From NCBI RefSeq assembly GCF_004342685.1, contig NZ_SMBZ01000002.1:62001-126000 (forward strand): a stretch of DNA of 64,000 nt, read 5' to 3'. The stretch is from Sphingobacterium alimentarium (lineage in GTDB: Bacteria; Bacteroidota; Bacteroidia; Sphingobacteriales; Sphingobacteriaceae). The stretch's first letter is position 1, and each line of letters starts with the position of its first letter. The notes beneath the pieces were generated by a model that was not told the DNA's origin, searched no databases, and saw only the letters and a list, made by a program, of their open reading frames with translations. Made by a program: the position numbers and the translations under genes. Below, piece by piece: positions 1 to 10,678 of this stretch.

Positions 1-1981
1 CTGGAATTTGAACGTCTTGCAAGTTGAACGATAAACCGCCTTTGAATGCTGTTTGGAAACCTAATTCCTTCATATCATCCAAGAATTGAGCAGCACGCGC
101 CATACCTGTATTCTTCACGATTTCACCGATTACATTACGTAATGATTTTTTCGTTAAGATTTCGTTGATATAACCAACTTCTTCTGGTACGATTTGGTTG
201 AAAATTACACGACCTACAGTAGTTTCGATAATTTTTTGAACCAACTCACCGTTTTCATTCAAGTCTTTAGTTCTTACTTTGATCCAAGAGTGAAGATCTA
301 CTTGTTTCTCATTCAAGGCAATGATTACCTCTTCTGGAGAATAGAAAGTACTTCCCTCCCCTTTCATCTTACGGTTTTCATCCGATTTGCGGCCTTTAGT
401 GATATAGTAAAGACCCAATACCATATCTTGAGATGGTACTGTAACTGGAGAACCGTTAGCCGGGTTAAGGATATTGTGTGCCGCCAACATTAATATCTGG
501 GCTTCCAAAATTGCAGCATTACCTAAAGGTAAGTGAACTGCCATCTGGTCACCGTCAAAATCGGCGTTGAATGCTGTACACACTAATGGGTGTAATTGAA
601 TCGCTTTACCTTCTACTAATGTAGGTTGGAAAGCTTGGATACCCAAACGGTGAAGCGTAGGAGCACGGTTAAGTAATACCGGGTGGCCTTTTAATACATT
701 CTCCAGGATATCCCATACGATAGGATCTTTACGATCTACGATTTTCTTAGCCGATTTTACAGTTTTTACAACACCACGCTCAATCATCTTACGAATGATG
801 AATGGTTTGTAAAGCTCTGCAGCCATATCTTTAGGTAGACCACACTCATGTAATTTCAAGTGAGGACCTACAACAATTACCGAACGAGCAGAGTAGTCAA
901 CACGTTTACCCAATAAGTTTTGACGGAAACGACCTTGTTTACCTTTCAAAATATCAGATAATGACTTCAACGCACGGTTACCTTCTGTTTTCACAGCGTT
1001 AACTTTACGTGAGTTGTCAAACAACGAGTCAACAGCCTCTTGAAGCATACGTTTTTCGTTACGTAAGATTACTTCAGGAGCTTTGATTTCGATCAAACGT
1101 TTCAAACGGTTGTTACGGATAATCACACGACGGTATAAGTCATTCAAATCCGAAGTAGCGAAACGACCACCATCCAAAGGCACTAAAGGACGTAACTCTG
1201 GTGGAATAATAGGAACAATCTTAACAATCATCCATTCTGGTCTGTTTTCGATACGTGTATTAGCACCACGGAATGCTTCTACAACGTGAAGACGCTTTAA
1301 AGCTTCGTTTTTACGTTGTTGAGAAGTTTCATTAGCCGCTTGGTGACGTAAATCGTATGATAACTGATCTAAATCTAAACGTTTTAATAATTCTTCTAAC
1401 GCCTCAGCACCCATTTTAGCAACGAATTTTTGAGGATCGTTATCGTCTAAGTATTGGTTTTCTTTTGGTAAAGTATCTAAGATGTCTAAATACTCTTCTT
1501 CTGTCAAAAAATCCATGTAAGAAATACCATCATCTTCTTTGATACCCGCTTGGATAACTACGTATCTCTCGTAGTAGATGATCATATCTAATTTCTTAGT
1601 AGGAAGACCCAATAAGTAACCGATTTTATTAGGAAGAGAACGGAAGTACCAGATGTGTGCTACAGGAACTACCAAAGAGATGTGTCCCATACGCTCACGA
1701 CGTACTTTTTTCTCAGTAACTTCAACACCACAACGGTCACACACGATACCTTTATAACGGATACGCTTGTATTTACCACAGTGACATTCGTAATCCTTTA
1801 CAGGACCGAAGATACGTTCACAGAATAAACCATCACGCTCAGGTTTGTATGTACGATAGTTGATCGTTTCTGGTTTAGTAACCTCACCGCTTGAACGCTC
1901 CAAGATAGTCTCTGGAGAAGCTAAGCTAATCGTGATTGAAGTAAAGTTACTTTTAATTTTATTATCTTTTTTGTAAGACAT
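1..1981 (-). CDS. rpoC: RNA polymerase subunit beta' (5' part, truncated by window edge)
   Basis: This is the largest catalytic subunit of RNA polymerase. About 660 codons are visible, from an ATG at 1981 (protein start MSYKKDNK) to the left edge, where the frame is still open. The active-site motif NADFDGD, which binds the catalytic magnesium, lies at about residues 472-478 (548-568). An N-terminal zinc-finger stretch (CHCGKY then VCDRCG) sits at about residues 66-85. rpoB ends 72 nt upstream on the same strand, so the usual rpoB-rpoC operon holds. Nothing in the visible part looks damaged; the C-terminal part lies outside the window. Confidence 0.98.
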   Translation of the reverse strand, partial: MSYKKDNKIKSNFTSITISLASPETILERSSGEVTKPETINYRTYKPERDGLFCERIFGPVKDYECHCGKYKRIRYKGIVCDRCGVEVTEKKVRRERMGHISLVVPVAHIWYFRSLPNKIGYLLGLPTKKLDMIIYYERYVVIQAGIKEDDGISYMDFLTEEEYLDILDTLPKENQYLDDNDPQKFVAKMGAEALEELLKRLDLDQLSYDLRHQAANETSQQRKNEALKRLHVVEAFRGANTRIENRPEWMIVKIVPIIPPELRPLVPLDGGRFATSDLNDLYRRVIIRNNRLKRLIEIKAPEVILRNEKRMLQEAVDSLFDNSRKVNAVKTEGNRALKSLSDILKGKQGRFRQNLLGKRVDYSARSVIVVGPHLKLHECGLPKDMAAELYKPFIIRKMIERGVVKTVKSAKKIVDRKDPIVWDILENVLKGHPVLLNRAPTLHRLGIQAFQPTLVEGKAIQLHPLVCTAFNADFDGDQMAVHLPLGNAAILEAQILMLAAHNILNPANGSPVTVPSQDMVLGLYYITKGRKSDENRKMKGEGSTFYSPEEVIIALNEKQVDLHSWIKVRTKDLNENGELVQKIIETTVGRVIFNQIVPEEVGYINEILTKKSLRNVIGEIVKNTGMARAAQFLDDMKELGFQTAFKGGLSFNLQDVQIP

Positions 1982-2053
1982 ACGTTGTATAACTTAAAGA
2001 TGTATGTTAGAGCATAAGAGGCTCATCACCTCCTATGCTTGAATATTACTTGA

Positions 2054-5000
2054 TTAATCTAATGTGATATCTAAACCTAAACCACGCAATTCGTGTACTA
2101 ATACGTTGAATGATTCAGGAACTGATGGTGTTGGTAAGTTGTTACCTTTTACGATAGCTTCGTAAGTTTTAGCACGACCTACTACATCATCCGATTTCAC
2201 AGTTAAGATCTCTTGTAAGATGTTAGATGCACCGAATGCCTCAAGCGCCCAAACCTCCATCTCACCGAAACGTTGACCACCGAATTGAGCTTTACCACCC
2301 AATGGTTGTTGTGTAATCAAGGAGTAAGGACCGATAGAACGAGCGTGCATTTTGTCATCTACCATGTGACCTAATTTCAACATATAGATAACACCTACTG
2401 TTGTCGGTTGGTCAAAACGCTCACCTGTCAAACCATTGTACAAGTATGTACGACCAGACTTAGGTAATCCTGCTTTCTCTACCCACTCTTCTACTTGATC
2501 CATTTCTGCACCGTCAAAGATTGGTGTTGCGAACTTCATTCCTAATTTTTGACCAGCCCATCCAAGAACTGTTTCATAAATCTGACCTAAGTTCATACGT
2601 GATGGTACCCCTAGAGGGTTCAATACGATATCCACTGGAGTACCGTCTTCTAAGAATGGCATATCTTCATCACGTACGATACGTGCTACGATACCTTTGT
2701 TACCGTGACGACCCGCCATCTTATCACCTACTTTCAACTTACGTTTCTTAGCGACATAAACTTTAGCCATCTGTACGATACCAGAAGGAAGTTCATCACC
2801 TACAGACACCGCAAATTTCTCGCGTTTGAAAGCTCCTAGCTCTTCGTTCAACTTGATGTTGTAGTGGTGAAGAGCTAATTTGATCAACTCGTTTTTATCT
2901 TCGTCTGTAGTCCATCCAAACGGATTAATGTTTGCATAGTCTAAGTCAGTTAAGATTTTTTGAGTGAATTTAGCACCTTTAGCTACCAACAATTCTTTGT
3001 ATACATTGTAGACACCTTGGCTAGTTTTACCATTCACGATAGTGAATAACTTCTCTACCAAACGCTCTTTCAATACTCTCACATTCTTATCATGTGCTAC
3101 TTCTAATTTTTCTAAAGCTTTTCTTTCGACTTCTTTAGACATTTTCTTAGCACGTGAGAACAATTTCGTATCGATAACCACACCTTTGATGGAAGGAGGA
3201 GTTTTCAAAGAAGCATCTTTTACGTCACCCGCTTTGTCACCAAAGATGGCACGTAATAATTTCTCCTCTGGAGATGGGTCAGATTCACCTTTAGGTGTGA
3301 TTTTACCAATTAAGATATCACCTTCACCTACTTCTGCACCGACACGGATAATACCGTTCTCATCCAAATCCTTAGTTGCTTCTTCGGATACGTTAGGTAT
3401 ATCAGCAGTCAATTCCTCTTCACCACGTTTTGTATCACGCACTTCCAATTCGAACTCTTCGATGTGAAGAGAAGTGAAAATATCTTGAGACACTACACGC
3501 TCAGAAATTACAATCGCATCCTCAAAGTTGTATCCTTGCCAAGGCATGAATGCTACTTTCAAGTTACGACCCAATGCCAATTCACCATCTTCAGTTGCAT
3601 AACCTTCACATAATACCTGACCTTTAGTCACTCGTTGACCTTTCTTAACGATTGGCTTCAAGTTGATACATGTATTTTGGTTGGTTTTCTTGAATTTGAT
3701 TAATCTATATGTTTTGATATCATCATCAAATGATACTAAACGCTCATCTTCATTACGTTCGTAACGGATTTTGATTTCTTCAGCATCAACGTACTCTACC
3801 ACACCATTACCTTCAGCATTGATCAAAGTACGTGAGTCAGAAGCTACACGACCTTCCAAACCAGTACCTACGATAGGTGCTTGAGGGCGTAACAATGGCA
3901 CCGCTTGGCGCTGCATGTTGGATCCCATCAATGCACGGTTGGCATCATCATGCTCCAAGAAAGGAATCAATGAAGCCGCGATAGAAGTAATTTGGTTAGG
4001 AGCAACGTCCATATAATCCAATTTCTCAGGCTCGATAATCGGGAAGTCACCCTCGTATCTTGCTTTTACTTTTGGATCTTCGAAGTTACCTTTATCGTCA
4101 TAATAAGCATTTGCTTGCGCAATTGTCTTACTATCTTCATCCTCCGCTGATAAATAAACAACAGGCTCATCAACGACTACTTTACCATCTCTTACTTTAC
4201 GGTAAGGAGTCTCGATAAATCCTAAGTTATTAATTTTAGCATGTACTGCTAAAGATGAAATCAAACCAATATTTGGTCCCTCTGGAGTTTCGATAGTACA
4301 CAAACGACCGTAGTGCGTATAGTGAACGTCACGAACCTCGAAACCAGCACGCTCACGTGATAGACCACCTGGACCTAACGCCGATAGACGACGTTTGTGC
4401 GTGATCTCAGCCAATGGATTCGTTTGGTCCATAAACTGAGAAAGTTGGTTTGTTCCGAAGAACGAGTTAATTACTGATGATAATGTACGTGCATTGATCA
4501 AATCAGTAGGGGTGAATACTTCGTTGTCACGAATGTTCATACGCTCACGAATAGTACGTGCCATACGAGCCAAACCTACACCGAATTGAGCATACAACTG
4601 TTCACCAACAGTACGTACGCGACGATTTGACAAGTGGTCAATATCATCCACCTCAGCTTTAGAATTGATCAAGTTGATCAAATACTTCACAATAGCGATG
4701 ATATCTTGACGAGTCAAGACTTTAGTTTCAGAATCTGTATCTAACTTCAATTTACGATTAATACGGTAACGACCTACATCACCTAAATCATAACGTTTGT
4801 CTGAGAAGAATAAACGATCGATGATACCACGAGCAGTTTCCTCATCAGGTGGTTCAGCGTTACGTAATTGACGATAGATGTGCTCCACCGCTTCTTTCTC
4901 GGAGTTAGAAGTATCCTTCTGTAAAGTGTTATATATAATGGAATAGTCCGCATTGTTAGACTCATCTTCTTTTGCTAAGATAATCGACTTAACACCAGCT

Positions 5001-5863
5001 TCGATGATCAAATCAATGTGGTCTTCTTCTAATACAGTTTCACGTTCAAGGATAATTTCGTTACGATCGATAGATACTACTTCACCAGTATCCTCATCTA
5101 CGAAATCCTCCGTCCATTTATTCAATACCCTTGCCGCCAAACGACGACCTACGAATTTCTTTAATCCAGATTTACTAACTTTTACTTCATCCGCTAGATC
5201 GAACAATTCTAAGATATCCTTATCCGAATCATAACCGATAGCACGTAACAAGGTAGTAACTGGGAATTTTTTCTTACGGTCGATATATGCATACATCACG
5301 TTGTTCACGTCAGTAGCAAATTCGATCCAAGATCCTTTAAAAGGAATTACCCTTGCAGAATAAAGTTTTGTACCATTTGTGTGTCTACTCTGACCAAAGA
5401 AAACGCCAGGAGAACGGTGTAGCTGAGATACGATTACACGCTCGGCACCATTGATAACGAAAGTACCCTTTGGTGTCATGTATGGAATTGTACCTAAGTA
5501 TACATCTTGTACGATAGTTTCGAAATCTTCGTGTTCTTCGTCATTACAAGACAACTTCAATTTTGCTTTCAAAGGCACGCTATACGTTAAGCCACGCTCA
5601 ATACATTCTTGGATATCATAGCGAGGTGGATCAATGAAATAATCCAAAAACTCTAGCACGAAAATGTTTCTTGAATCAGAAATAGGGAAGTTTTCCGCGA
5701 AAACCTTGTACAACCCTTCCTGATGGCGGTTATCAGAAGTAGTTTCTAATTGAAAAAACTCCCTGAAAGACTCCAATTGCACATCCAAGAAATCCGGGTA
5801 ATCGATTACCTTTTTACTTGTAGCAAAATTTACTCTTTCGTTTTGAATATTATTGTTTGCCAA
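2054..5863 (-). CDS. rpoB: DNA-directed RNA polymerase subunit beta
   Basis: Second-largest RNA polymerase subunit, full length at 1269 aa, which is normal for Bacteroidota. The rifampicin-binding cluster is readable at roughly residues 460-500 (around 4370-4460): [20 protein letters not shown], with the residues typical of drug-sensitive enzymes. Near the C-terminus [12 protein letters not shown] (about residue 1048) is the conserved segment near the catalytic centre. The start is the ATG at 5863 ([11 protein letters not shown]). It lies downstream of rplL across a gap of about 160 nt that holds a strong hairpin, and upstream of rpoC. Transcription is probably from the ribosomal-protein promoter, with attenuation or processing at the hairpin. 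Confidence 0.99.
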   Translation of the reverse strand: MANNNIQNERVNFATSKKVIDYPDFLDVQLESFREFFQLETTSDNRHQEGLYKVFAENFPISDSRNIFVLEFLDYFIDPPRYDIQECIERGLTYSVPLKAKLKLSCNDEEHEDFETIVQDVYLGTIPYMTPKGTFVINGAERVIVSQLHRSPGVFFGQSRHTNGTKLYSARVIPFKGSWIEFATDVNNVMYAYIDRKKKFPVTTLLRAIGYDSDKDILELFDLADEVKVSKSGLKKFVGRRLAARVLNKWTEDFVDEDTGEVVSIDRNEIILERETVLEEDHIDLIIEAGVKSIILAKEDESNNADYSIIYNTLQKDTSNSEKEAVEHIYRQLRNAEPPDEETARGIIDRLFFSDKRYDLGDVGRYRINRKLKLDTDSETKVLTRQDIIAIVKYLINLINSKAEVDDIDHLSNRRVRTVGEQLYAQFGVGLARMARTIRERMNIRDNEVFTPTDLINARTLSSVINSFFGTNQLSQFMDQTNPLAEITHKRRLSALGPGGLSRERAGFEVRDVHYTHYGRLCTIETPEGPNIGLISSLAVHAKINNLGFIETPYRKVRDGKVVVDEPVVYLSAEDEDSKTIAQANAYYDDKGNFEDPKVKARYEGDFPIIEPEKLDYMDVAPNQITSIAASLIPFLEHDDANRALMGSNMQRQAVPLLRPQAPIVGTGLEGRVASDSRTLINAEGNGVVEYVDAEEIKIRYERNEDERLVSFDDDIKTYRLIKFKKTNQNTCINLKPIVKKGQRVTKGQVLCEGYATEDGELALGRNLKVAFMPWQGYNFEDAIVISERVVSQDIFTSLHIEEFELEVRDTKRGEEELTADIPNVSEEATKDLDENGIIRVGAEVGEGDILIGKITPKGESDPSPEEKLLRAIFGDKAGDVKDASLKTPPSIKGVVIDTKLFSRAKKMSKEVERKALEKLEVAHDKNVRVLKERLVEKLFTIVNGKTSQGVYNVYKELLVAKGAKFTQKILTDLDYANINPFGWTTDEDKNELIKLALHHYNIKLNEELGAFKREKFAVSVGDELPSGIVQMAKVYVAKKRKLKVGDKMAGRHGNKGIVARIVRDEDMPFLEDGTPVDIVLNPLGVPSRMNLGQIYETVLGWAGQKLGMKFATPIFDGAEMDQVEEWVEKAGLPKSGRTYLYNGLTGERFDQPTTVGVIYMLKLGHMVDDKMHARSIGPYSLITQQPLGGKAQFGGQRFGEMEVWALEAFGASNILQEILTVKSDDVVGRAKTYEAIVKGNNLPTPSVPESFNVLVHELRGLGLDITLD

Positions 5864-5973
5864 GGGAATAAGATTTTAGTTTAAAAAAACTGAACTTAAA
5901 TTTTTGCTGTTTGTGAGTGCTCATACATGCGACAGCATACACATGAAAAGCTTATTATATATTAAAACGGGAA

Positions 5974-6000
5974 TAGACTCTGATAAAATATCAGAGTCTA
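5974..6000 (-). promoter_or_regulatory. Hairpin between rplL and rpoB (attenuator or processing site)
   Basis: Two perfect 12-nt arms (TAGACTCTGATA at 5974-5985 and its complement at 5989-6000) flank a 3-nt loop. The flanks extend the pairing imperfectly (ACGGGA against TCTCGT). It is positioned as the partial terminator or RNase III site known between rplL and rpoB in E. coli, where it sets the ratio of L7/L12 to polymerase. On the minus strand it is followed by only a short T run, so full termination is not expected. The role here is inferred. Confidence 0.6.
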
Positions 6001-6024
6001 ATCTCGTTTTGGTGGTATTTGAAA

Positions 6025-6402
6025 TTATTTAATCTCAACTACAGCACCAGCTTCTTCTAATTGTTTTTTCAAAGCTTCAGCTTCGTCTTTAGAAACACCA
6101 GCTTTCAATTCTTTAGGAGCACCGTCCACTAAATCTTTAGCTTCTTTCAATCCTAAACCAGCTAAGTCTTTTACTAATTTAACTACAGCTAATTTTTGAC
6201 CACCAGCTTCTTTCAAGATAACGTCAAATGAAGTTTTCTCTTCAGCAGCAGCAGCGCCACCTTCAGCTGGAGCAGCAGCAACTGCAACAGCAGCAGCAGC
6301 AGGCTCGATACCGTACTCGTCTTTTAAGATATCAGCTAGTTCTTTAACTTCTTTTACTGTTAAGTTAACTAACTGTTCAGCAAGTTGTTTTAAATCTGCC
6401 AT
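6025..6402 (-). CDS. rplL: 50S ribosomal protein L7/L12
   Basis: Stalk protein of the large subunit that recruits and stimulates translational GTPases. It is 125 aa, the usual length. The N-terminal dimerisation helices are followed by an Ala/Val-rich hinge at about residues 35-55. The C-terminal factor-binding domain contains [19 protein letters not shown]. It lies 77 nt downstream of rplJ in the standard order rplK-rplA-rplJ-rplL. The 160-nt gap to rpoB carries a hairpin that probably separates expression of stalk protein and polymerase. Confidence 0.99.
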   Translation of the reverse strand: MADLKQLAEQLVNLTVKEVKELADILKDEYGIEPAAAAVAVAAAPAEGGAAAAEEKTSFDVILKEAGGQKLAVVKLVKDLAGLGLKEAKDLVDGAPKELKAGVSKDEAEALKKQLEEAGAVVEIK

Positions 6403-6479
6403 TTTATTTTGATTTTTGAATGTTCTTTTAAAAAATATTGTTAATTAAACTACGATTTTTTTTATCTAGAAGGTTTTCG

Positions 6480-6998
6480 TTAACCTCTTTGTTCTAAAGC
6501 TTTTAATACGCCAGAGATTGTATTTCCACCCGATGAAAGAGCAGAGATAACATTTTTCGCTGGAGATTGAAGTGCCGCGATAACGTCTGCTATAAGCTCT
6601 TCTTTCGATTTAAGACTTACTAATGCATTCAATTGATCATCACCAACAAAAGCTGTCTCTTGAATATAAGCTGCTTTTAATACTGGCTTGTCACCTGCTT
6701 TACGTAATTCTTTAATCAATTTCGCTGGAGCATTACCTGACTCAGAGAATAATAATGTAGAAGCACCTTTCAATACACCTACTAATTCTTCTGATTCGAT
6801 ACCTGCTTCGATTAGGGCTTTCTCAATTAAAGTGTTTTTAGCCACTTGCATGATAATACCTGCGTCGAAACATTTACGGCGAATTCCGTTGATTTTTTCA
6901 ACAGTTAAATCAGCAGTATCAGTAATATAGAAGTTACCGTAAGATTTAATCTGCTCTGCTAAAGCTTGAACAATTTCTTGTTTTTCTTCTTTTCTCAT
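6480..6998 (-). CDS. rplJ: 50S ribosomal protein L10
   Basis: Stalk base protein that anchors L7/L12 dimers to 23S rRNA. It is 172 aa, the expected length, starting at MRKEEKQEIVQALAEQ. The N-terminal rRNA-binding domain includes the conserved stretch MQVAKNTLIEKAL. The C-terminal helix ends in NTISGVLKALEQRG and binds L7/L12. The start lies only 2 nt after the rplA stop, so there is no room for an L10 leader directly in front of the gene; autoregulation by L10, if present, must act elsewhere in the operon. Confidence 0.99.
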   Translation of the reverse strand: MRKEEKQEIVQALAEQIKSYGNFYITDTADLTVEKINGIRRKCFDAGIIMQVAKNTLIEKALIEAGIESEELVGVLKGASTLLFSESGNAPAKLIKELRKAGDKPVLKAAYIQETAFVGDDQLNALVSLKSKEELIADVIAALQSPAKNVISALSSGGNTISGVLKALEQRG

Positions 6999-7000
6999 GA

Positions 7001-7699
7001 TTAAATACCTGCTACTGATTTAGTTTCTACATGAATACCCGGACTCATTGTTGATGAGATATGGATACTCTTGAAGTATGTTCCCTTAGCTGCTGAAGGT
7101 TTTAATTTTGAGATTACTTGCAATACTTCTAATGCATTCTCATAAATCTTCTCCGCCGGGAAAGACACTTTTCCTACTGAAGTATGGATGATACCTGTTT
7201 TGTCAACTTTAAAATCGATCTTACCGCCTTTTACGTCTGTTACAGCTTTACCTACTTCTGTAGTTACTGTACCAGTCTTAGGATTTGGCATTAAGTTTCT
7301 TGGACCTAAAATACGACCCAATTTACCTACTTTAGCCATTACCGAAGGCATAGTGATGATAATGTCAACGTCAGTCCAACCACCTTCAATCTTGCTGATG
7401 TACTCATCTAGACCTACGTAATCTGCACCTGCTGCTTTAGCTTCTTCTTCCTTGTCAGGAGTTACTAATGCTAAAACGCGAACAGTCTTACCAGTTCCGT
7501 GAGGTAATGTCGCAATACCACGAACCATCTGATTCGCTTTACGTGGATCTACGCCCAAACGTACGTCGATATCCACTGAAGCATCAAATTTAGTTGTAGT
7601 AATCTCTTTAACTAATGCCGCAGCATCCGCTAAAGTATACGCTTTACCAGCTTCAATTTTGGATAGTGCCGCTTTTTGATTTTTTGTTAATCTAGCCAC
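7001..7699 (-). CDS. rplA: 50S ribosomal protein L1
   Basis: L1 stalk protein that binds 23S rRNA helices 76-78 and helps release E-site tRNA. It is 232 aa, full length, and carries the family signature [19 protein letters not shown] in domain II. In many bacteria L1 also represses its own rplK-rplA mRNA. The rplK stop is 22 nt upstream and the rplJ start 2 nt downstream, so the four ribosomal genes form one tight transcription unit. Confidence 0.99.
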   Translation of the reverse strand: MARLTKNQKAALSKIEAGKAYTLADAAALVKEITTTKFDASVDIDVRLGVDPRKANQMVRGIATLPHGTGKTVRVLALVTPDKEEEAKAAGADYVGLDEYISKIEGGWTDVDIIITMPSVMAKVGKLGRILGPRNLMPNPKTGTVTTEVGKAVTDVKGGKIDFKVDKTGIIHTSVGKVSFPAEKIYENALEVLQVISKLKPSAAKGTYFKSIHISSTMSPGIHVETKSVAGI

Positions 7700-7721
7700 T
7701 TTCTTAAACTGATTTCGTTAA

Positions 7722-8165
7722 TTAATTTTTCCAAGGAGCGTCACCTGCAACAGTGATACCCATACTACGAGCCGTTCCAGCCACCATACTCATTGCCGCT
7801 TCAACAGTGAATGCATTCAAATCTGTCATTTTATCTTTAGCGATCGTCTCCACTTGCTCCCATGTAATAGAAGCAACTTTCTTACGATTTGGCTCGCCTG
7901 ATCCACTTTTCAATTTAGCAGCATCTTTTAATTGAACTGCTACTGGTGGAGTTTTAATGATAAAATCAAATGATTTATCAGCATAAACAGTGATAACAAC
8001 GGGCAATACTTGTCCTGGTTTGTCTTGCGTACGAGCATTGAACTGCTTACAGAAATCCATGATATTCACACCTTTAGCACCTAAAGCAGGTCCTACTGGA
8101 GGAGATGGATTTGCTGCACCGCCCTTTACTTGTAATTTTACTAACGCACTGACTTCTTTTGCCAT
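7722..8165 (-). CDS. rplK: 50S ribosomal protein L11
   Basis: L11 sits at the GTPase-associated centre, where it contacts EF-G, release factors and the stringent-response enzyme. It is 147 aa, normal length. The N-terminal Pro-rich switch region [18 protein letters not shown] is intact, followed by the rRNA-binding C-terminal domain. The start is ATG at 8165. It is the first gene of rplK-rplA-rplJ-rplL-rpoB-rpoC, and a good promoter lies about 110 nt upstream. Unusually, nusG is not the immediate upstream neighbour: a DUF5009 membrane gene lies between. Confidence 0.99.
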   Translation of the reverse strand: MAKEVSALVKLQVKGGAANPSPPVGPALGAKGVNIMDFCKQFNARTQDKPGQVLPVVITVYADKSFDFIIKTPPVAVQLKDAAKLKSGSGEPNRKKVASITWEQVETIAKDKMTDLNAFTVEAAMSMVAGTARSMGITVAGDAPWKN

Positions 8166-8275
8166 TTTGTTTTGAATTTAATTTGTTAAATGTTTGTTAG
8201 TAAGTTGGAAGCAATAACGTAACATTTACTTTTTCGTCAGCTACTAAACTAGAGTTTTCGCAACTAAACGAGGTG

Positions 8276-8305
8276 CAAAGATAATAAGAATATTTGAATC
8301 ACAAA
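8276..8305 (-). promoter_or_regulatory. Promoter of the rplK-rpoC operon
   Basis: Read on the minus strand, TTTG (8302-8305) is followed after 18 nt by TATCTTTG (8276-8283). This matches the Bacteroidota housekeeping consensus. Transcription should start near 8268-8270, giving a leader of roughly 100 nt before rplK that could hold an L1 or L11 feedback site. No L1 binding structure could be confirmed by eye. Confidence 0.7.
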
Positions 8306-8357
8306 ATAGTACAGCATAAATATTTTTTTATTCAAATAAATCCTAGGTCCTACACCC

Positions 8358-9548
8358 TCACAGTTTCAGACGAATATTGATTTTCGACAGGCCCACGGCC
8401 AGCCAAAGCATCACATATGACCATACTAATGATCCTACAATACACCAAATAGGATTACCCAAATATTTGTAGAAAAATATGGGCAGACCATAGGTCCAAA
8501 TAATTAAATAGACTATATCCGGAAGAATGTATGTCGTTAAGGAATTCTGTCCAGCACGCTCAAACAACTTCAGCCCGCTATAATTTTGTTTGACATCTAC
8601 GATATAATAAAATAAAGCAAACAACAGTAAGCTAATCCCTGTACAGATCAATCCCCAGCTTGGCGTTGCATAGATCTTTGATATAACAAACCAATTGCGT
8701 AATAAAAAACCTATGACTAGGCATAAAATACCTAACACAATTACATTGCGCAAAAGAACGGTTGGAAGAGTTTTTGCTTTTTTGATTAATAAACCAACAA
8801 GAACACCCATCAGTACAATAAATGGAATATTACCTTCGATAATAACATTAAATACAGGCATCAGAAAATCCACAAAACCTAGAAGCTTTGCACAATAAAG
8901 AATATTAAGACCTAGAAAAAACACAACCAGAATACCACACTTAAATAGACTATCTCTACACCAGAGACTCGCCAATGCTCCAACGAGATACCCCCAGCCT
9001 ATCAGTCCCAATATACCCCACCATCCACGTTGCATCCAACCGACCTCCTCTATTGTTCCTGACCGGAAAAACAGCAGCACACCTGCTAAGAGCACTATAC
9101 CTATCCCTTGGAGTATGGTAAATAGCTTATTATACTTCTCACTCCTGGGATATTGATTCCATACCAAAAAAATTACCACAAACAACAACAGTGCCCAAGC
9201 AAACTTGCTCACACCTACTACTTCGACATTCAAGGATCCCTTATTGAATAAGAGCAAGCTGATTAGGATCAAACTACCTGCCCGCAACAGTATATGTCTG
9301 GTAATTACAGATAAGGACTCACCTATCTTCTGACGATTAGCAATAGCAAAGGGAATAGAAATTCCGACCATAAACAAAAAGCCCGGAAAGACCCAATCTG
9401 CCAAGCCCATTCCGTCCTCATGCGCCTCTGTATGCAGGAGCCATTTCGGTACACCGGGAATATAGAGATCGTTAACAAACAACATCAAAAAAAGGGTAAA
9501 ACCCCGCATCATATCAATGGAAAGCAAACGTGTCTTAGGAGAACTCAT
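8358..9548 (-). CDS. DUF5009/NagX-like multi-pass membrane protein
   Basis: Predicted inner-membrane protein with about ten to eleven hydrophobic helices. It resembles the DUF5009/DUF1624 group related to heparan-alpha-glucosaminide N-acetyltransferases. Family marks are the N-terminal RLLSIDMMRGFTLFLMLFVN and GLADWVFPGFLFMVGISIPF. Such proteins are thought to acetylate amino sugars across the membrane; the substrate here is unknown. I chose the ATG at 9548 (MSSPKTRLL) because homologues begin close to the RLLS-D-RG motif. An ATG at 9590 would add 14 residues of unlikely sequence. The gene separates nusG from rplK, with a hairpin before it and the rplK promoter after it, so it looks like an independently expressed insertion in this operon. 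Confidence 0.8.
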   Translation of the reverse strand: MSSPKTRLLSIDMMRGFTLFLMLFVNDLYIPGVPKWLLHTEAHEDGMGLADWVFPGFLFMVGISIPFAIANRQKIGESLSVITRHILLRAGSLILISLLLFNKGSLNVEVVGVSKFAWALLLFVVIFLVWNQYPRSEKYNKLFTILQGIGIVLLAGVLLFFRSGTIEEVGWMQRGWWGILGLIGWGYLVGALASLWCRDSLFKCGILVVFFLGLNILYCAKLLGFVDFLMPVFNVIIEGNIPFIVLMGVLVGLLIKKAKTLPTVLLRNVIVLGILCLVIGFLLRNWFVISKIYATPSWGLICTGISLLLFALFYYIVDVKQNYSGLKLFERAGQNSLTTYILPDIVYLIIWTYGLPIFFYKYLGNPIWCIVGSLVWSYVMLWLAVGLSKINIRLKL

Positions 9549-9601
9549 GCAACTGGATAATTTAGGTTGGGTAAATATACTCATTCCCATTATAAATGAG
9601 A

Positions 9602-9630
9602 AAGGCTTCTTATTTGGAATAAGAAGCCTT
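9602..9630 (-). terminator. Perfect 13-bp hairpin downstream of nusG
   Basis: Arms AAGGCTTCTTATT (9602-9614) and the complement (9618-9630) enclose a 3-nt loop. It lies directly after nusG and before the DUF5009 gene. The T tract on the minus-strand side is weak (TCTCATTT), so it may terminate only partly; the plus-strand side is better (TATTTTTAT). Confidence 0.6.
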
Positions 9631-9656
9631 GTGTATTTTTATAAATAGTATTTATG

Positions 9657-10202
9657 TTATTCTTTTTCTACTTGCATGTAGTTTAGCTCAAGTGGAGTCT
9701 TACGACCGAAAACCTTAACCATTACCGTTAATTTTTTCTTATCCTCGTGTACTTCTTCGATTTCACCTGTGAAACCGTTGAAAGGACCGTCAGTTACTTT
9801 CACCGATTCTCCTACATAATAAGCAACGTTGATAGACTCACCTTGCTCGGCCATCTCATCGACCTTACCTAAGATTCTATTTACCTCCGCTGGACGCAAA
9901 GGAATGGCTACGCCTGATTTATCACCTAAGAAACCTATTACACTATTCAAATTTTTGATAGCGTGCTCGATCTCTCCATCCAATGCAGCTTCAATCAACA
10001 CATATCCAGGATAGTAGTTACGCTCTTTAGCTACTTTCTTACCGTCGCGCATTTGGTAATACTTCTCCATGGGAATTAAAACCTGAGGTACTAAATTTTG
10101 GATACCTAATCTGTTTACTTCCGCTTCAATATATTGCTTTACCTTCTTCTCTTTACCACTTACAGCACGTACTACGTACCATTTTAAACTTTGATCAGCC
10201 AT
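9657..10202 (-). CDS. nusG: Transcription antitermination/pausing factor NusG
   Basis: Processivity factor that binds RNA polymerase through its NGN domain and links to Rho or ribosomal S10 through its KOW domain. It is 181 aa. The NGN domain begins LKWYVVRAVSGKEKKVKQYI. The KOW motif is VTDGPFNGFTGEIEEVHEDK near residues 130-150. It starts with ATG at 10202, 21 nt after secE, matching the conserved tRNA-Trp-secE-nusG order. Downstream comes a hairpin and an inserted membrane gene rather than rplK. Confidence 0.98.
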   Translation of the reverse strand: MADQSLKWYVVRAVSGKEKKVKQYIEAEVNRLGIQNLVPQVLIPMEKYYQMRDGKKVAKERNYYPGYVLIEAALDGEIEHAIKNLNSVIGFLGDKSGVAIPLRPAEVNRILGKVDEMAEQGESINVAYYVGESVKVTDGPFNGFTGEIEEVHEDKKKLTVMVKVFGRKTPLELNYMQVEKE

Positions 10203-10223
10203 AATATCTTTTGAGATAAAACT

Positions 10224-10415
10224 TTAGTTAGTTCCGTAAAATAACTCCAATACATTACTTGAAGCCTTGTCCATTACCAATATTAATAAAGCTATGATCA
10301 ACGAAGCTACAAGTACTACTATTGCATGATTTTGCAACTGAGCCCAAGTAGGCCAGGTAACCTTCTCAGTAATCTCTTGATAAGACTCTTTAAAAAAATC
10401 AAGTACTTTAGCCAT
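10224..10415 (-). CDS. secE: Preprotein translocase subunit SecE
   Basis: Small SecYEG subunit that clamps the SecY pore. It is 63 aa, the usual short single-helix form. The amphipathic N-terminal part FFKESYQEITEKVTWPTWAQ carries the conserved KVTWPT core, and one transmembrane helix follows (residues about 33-50). It lies between tRNA-Trp and nusG on the same strand. Confidence 0.97.
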   Translation of the reverse strand: MAKVLDFFKESYQEITEKVTWPTWAQLQNHAIVVLVASLIIALLILVMDKASSNVLELFYGTN

Positions 10416-10443
10416 TGTATGATTATTTATTTAAGTTATTTAG

Positions 10444-10514
10444 CACGGGCACCAGGACTCGAACCCAGACCAAAGGTTTTGGAGACCTTCGTTCTACCTT
10501 TAAACTATGCCCGT
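10444..10514 (-). tRNA. tRNA-Trp (anticodon CCA)
   Basis: Complete cloverleaf on the minus strand. The acceptor ACGGGCA pairs with TGCCCGT and the discriminator is G. The anticodon stem AAGGT/ACCTT holds the loop CT-CCA-AA, and the T loop is TTCGAGT. CCA is not encoded. It is co-transcribed with secE and nusG. Confidence 0.96.
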
Positions 10515-10534
10515 GTATTTCTTATTTTGTGATG

Positions 10535-10566
10535 CAAATATAGTGTTCTAAGTGCATTAGACCAAA
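10535..10566 (-). promoter_or_regulatory. Promoter of tRNA-Trp-secE-nusG
   Basis: On the minus strand TTTG (10563-10566) and TATATTTG (10535-10542) are separated by 20 nt. The -7 box ends about 20 nt before the mature tRNA-Trp 5' end. Confidence 0.6.
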
Positions 10567-10616
10567 TATTTTTTGCTTTTTTTTATTGTATAAAGAACAG
10601 TATTTGTCTTGAAAAA

Positions 10617-10650
10617 AATAAGCTAATCAGCATCAGCTAATTAGCTTATT
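10617..10650 (-). terminator. tuf terminator
   Basis: 11-bp inverted repeat (AATAAGCTAAT and complement) starting 29 nt after the tuf stop. On the minus strand it is followed by a run of T residues. Confidence 0.8.
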
Positions 10651-10678
10651 TTATATTTTATTATTTAATCAATAAAGA

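Noticed and set aside
3042-3467. A 141-codon plus-strand open frame inside rpoB
   Set aside because: Antisense shadow of a highly conserved gene; Ser/Pro-rich composition typical of reverse-frame translation.
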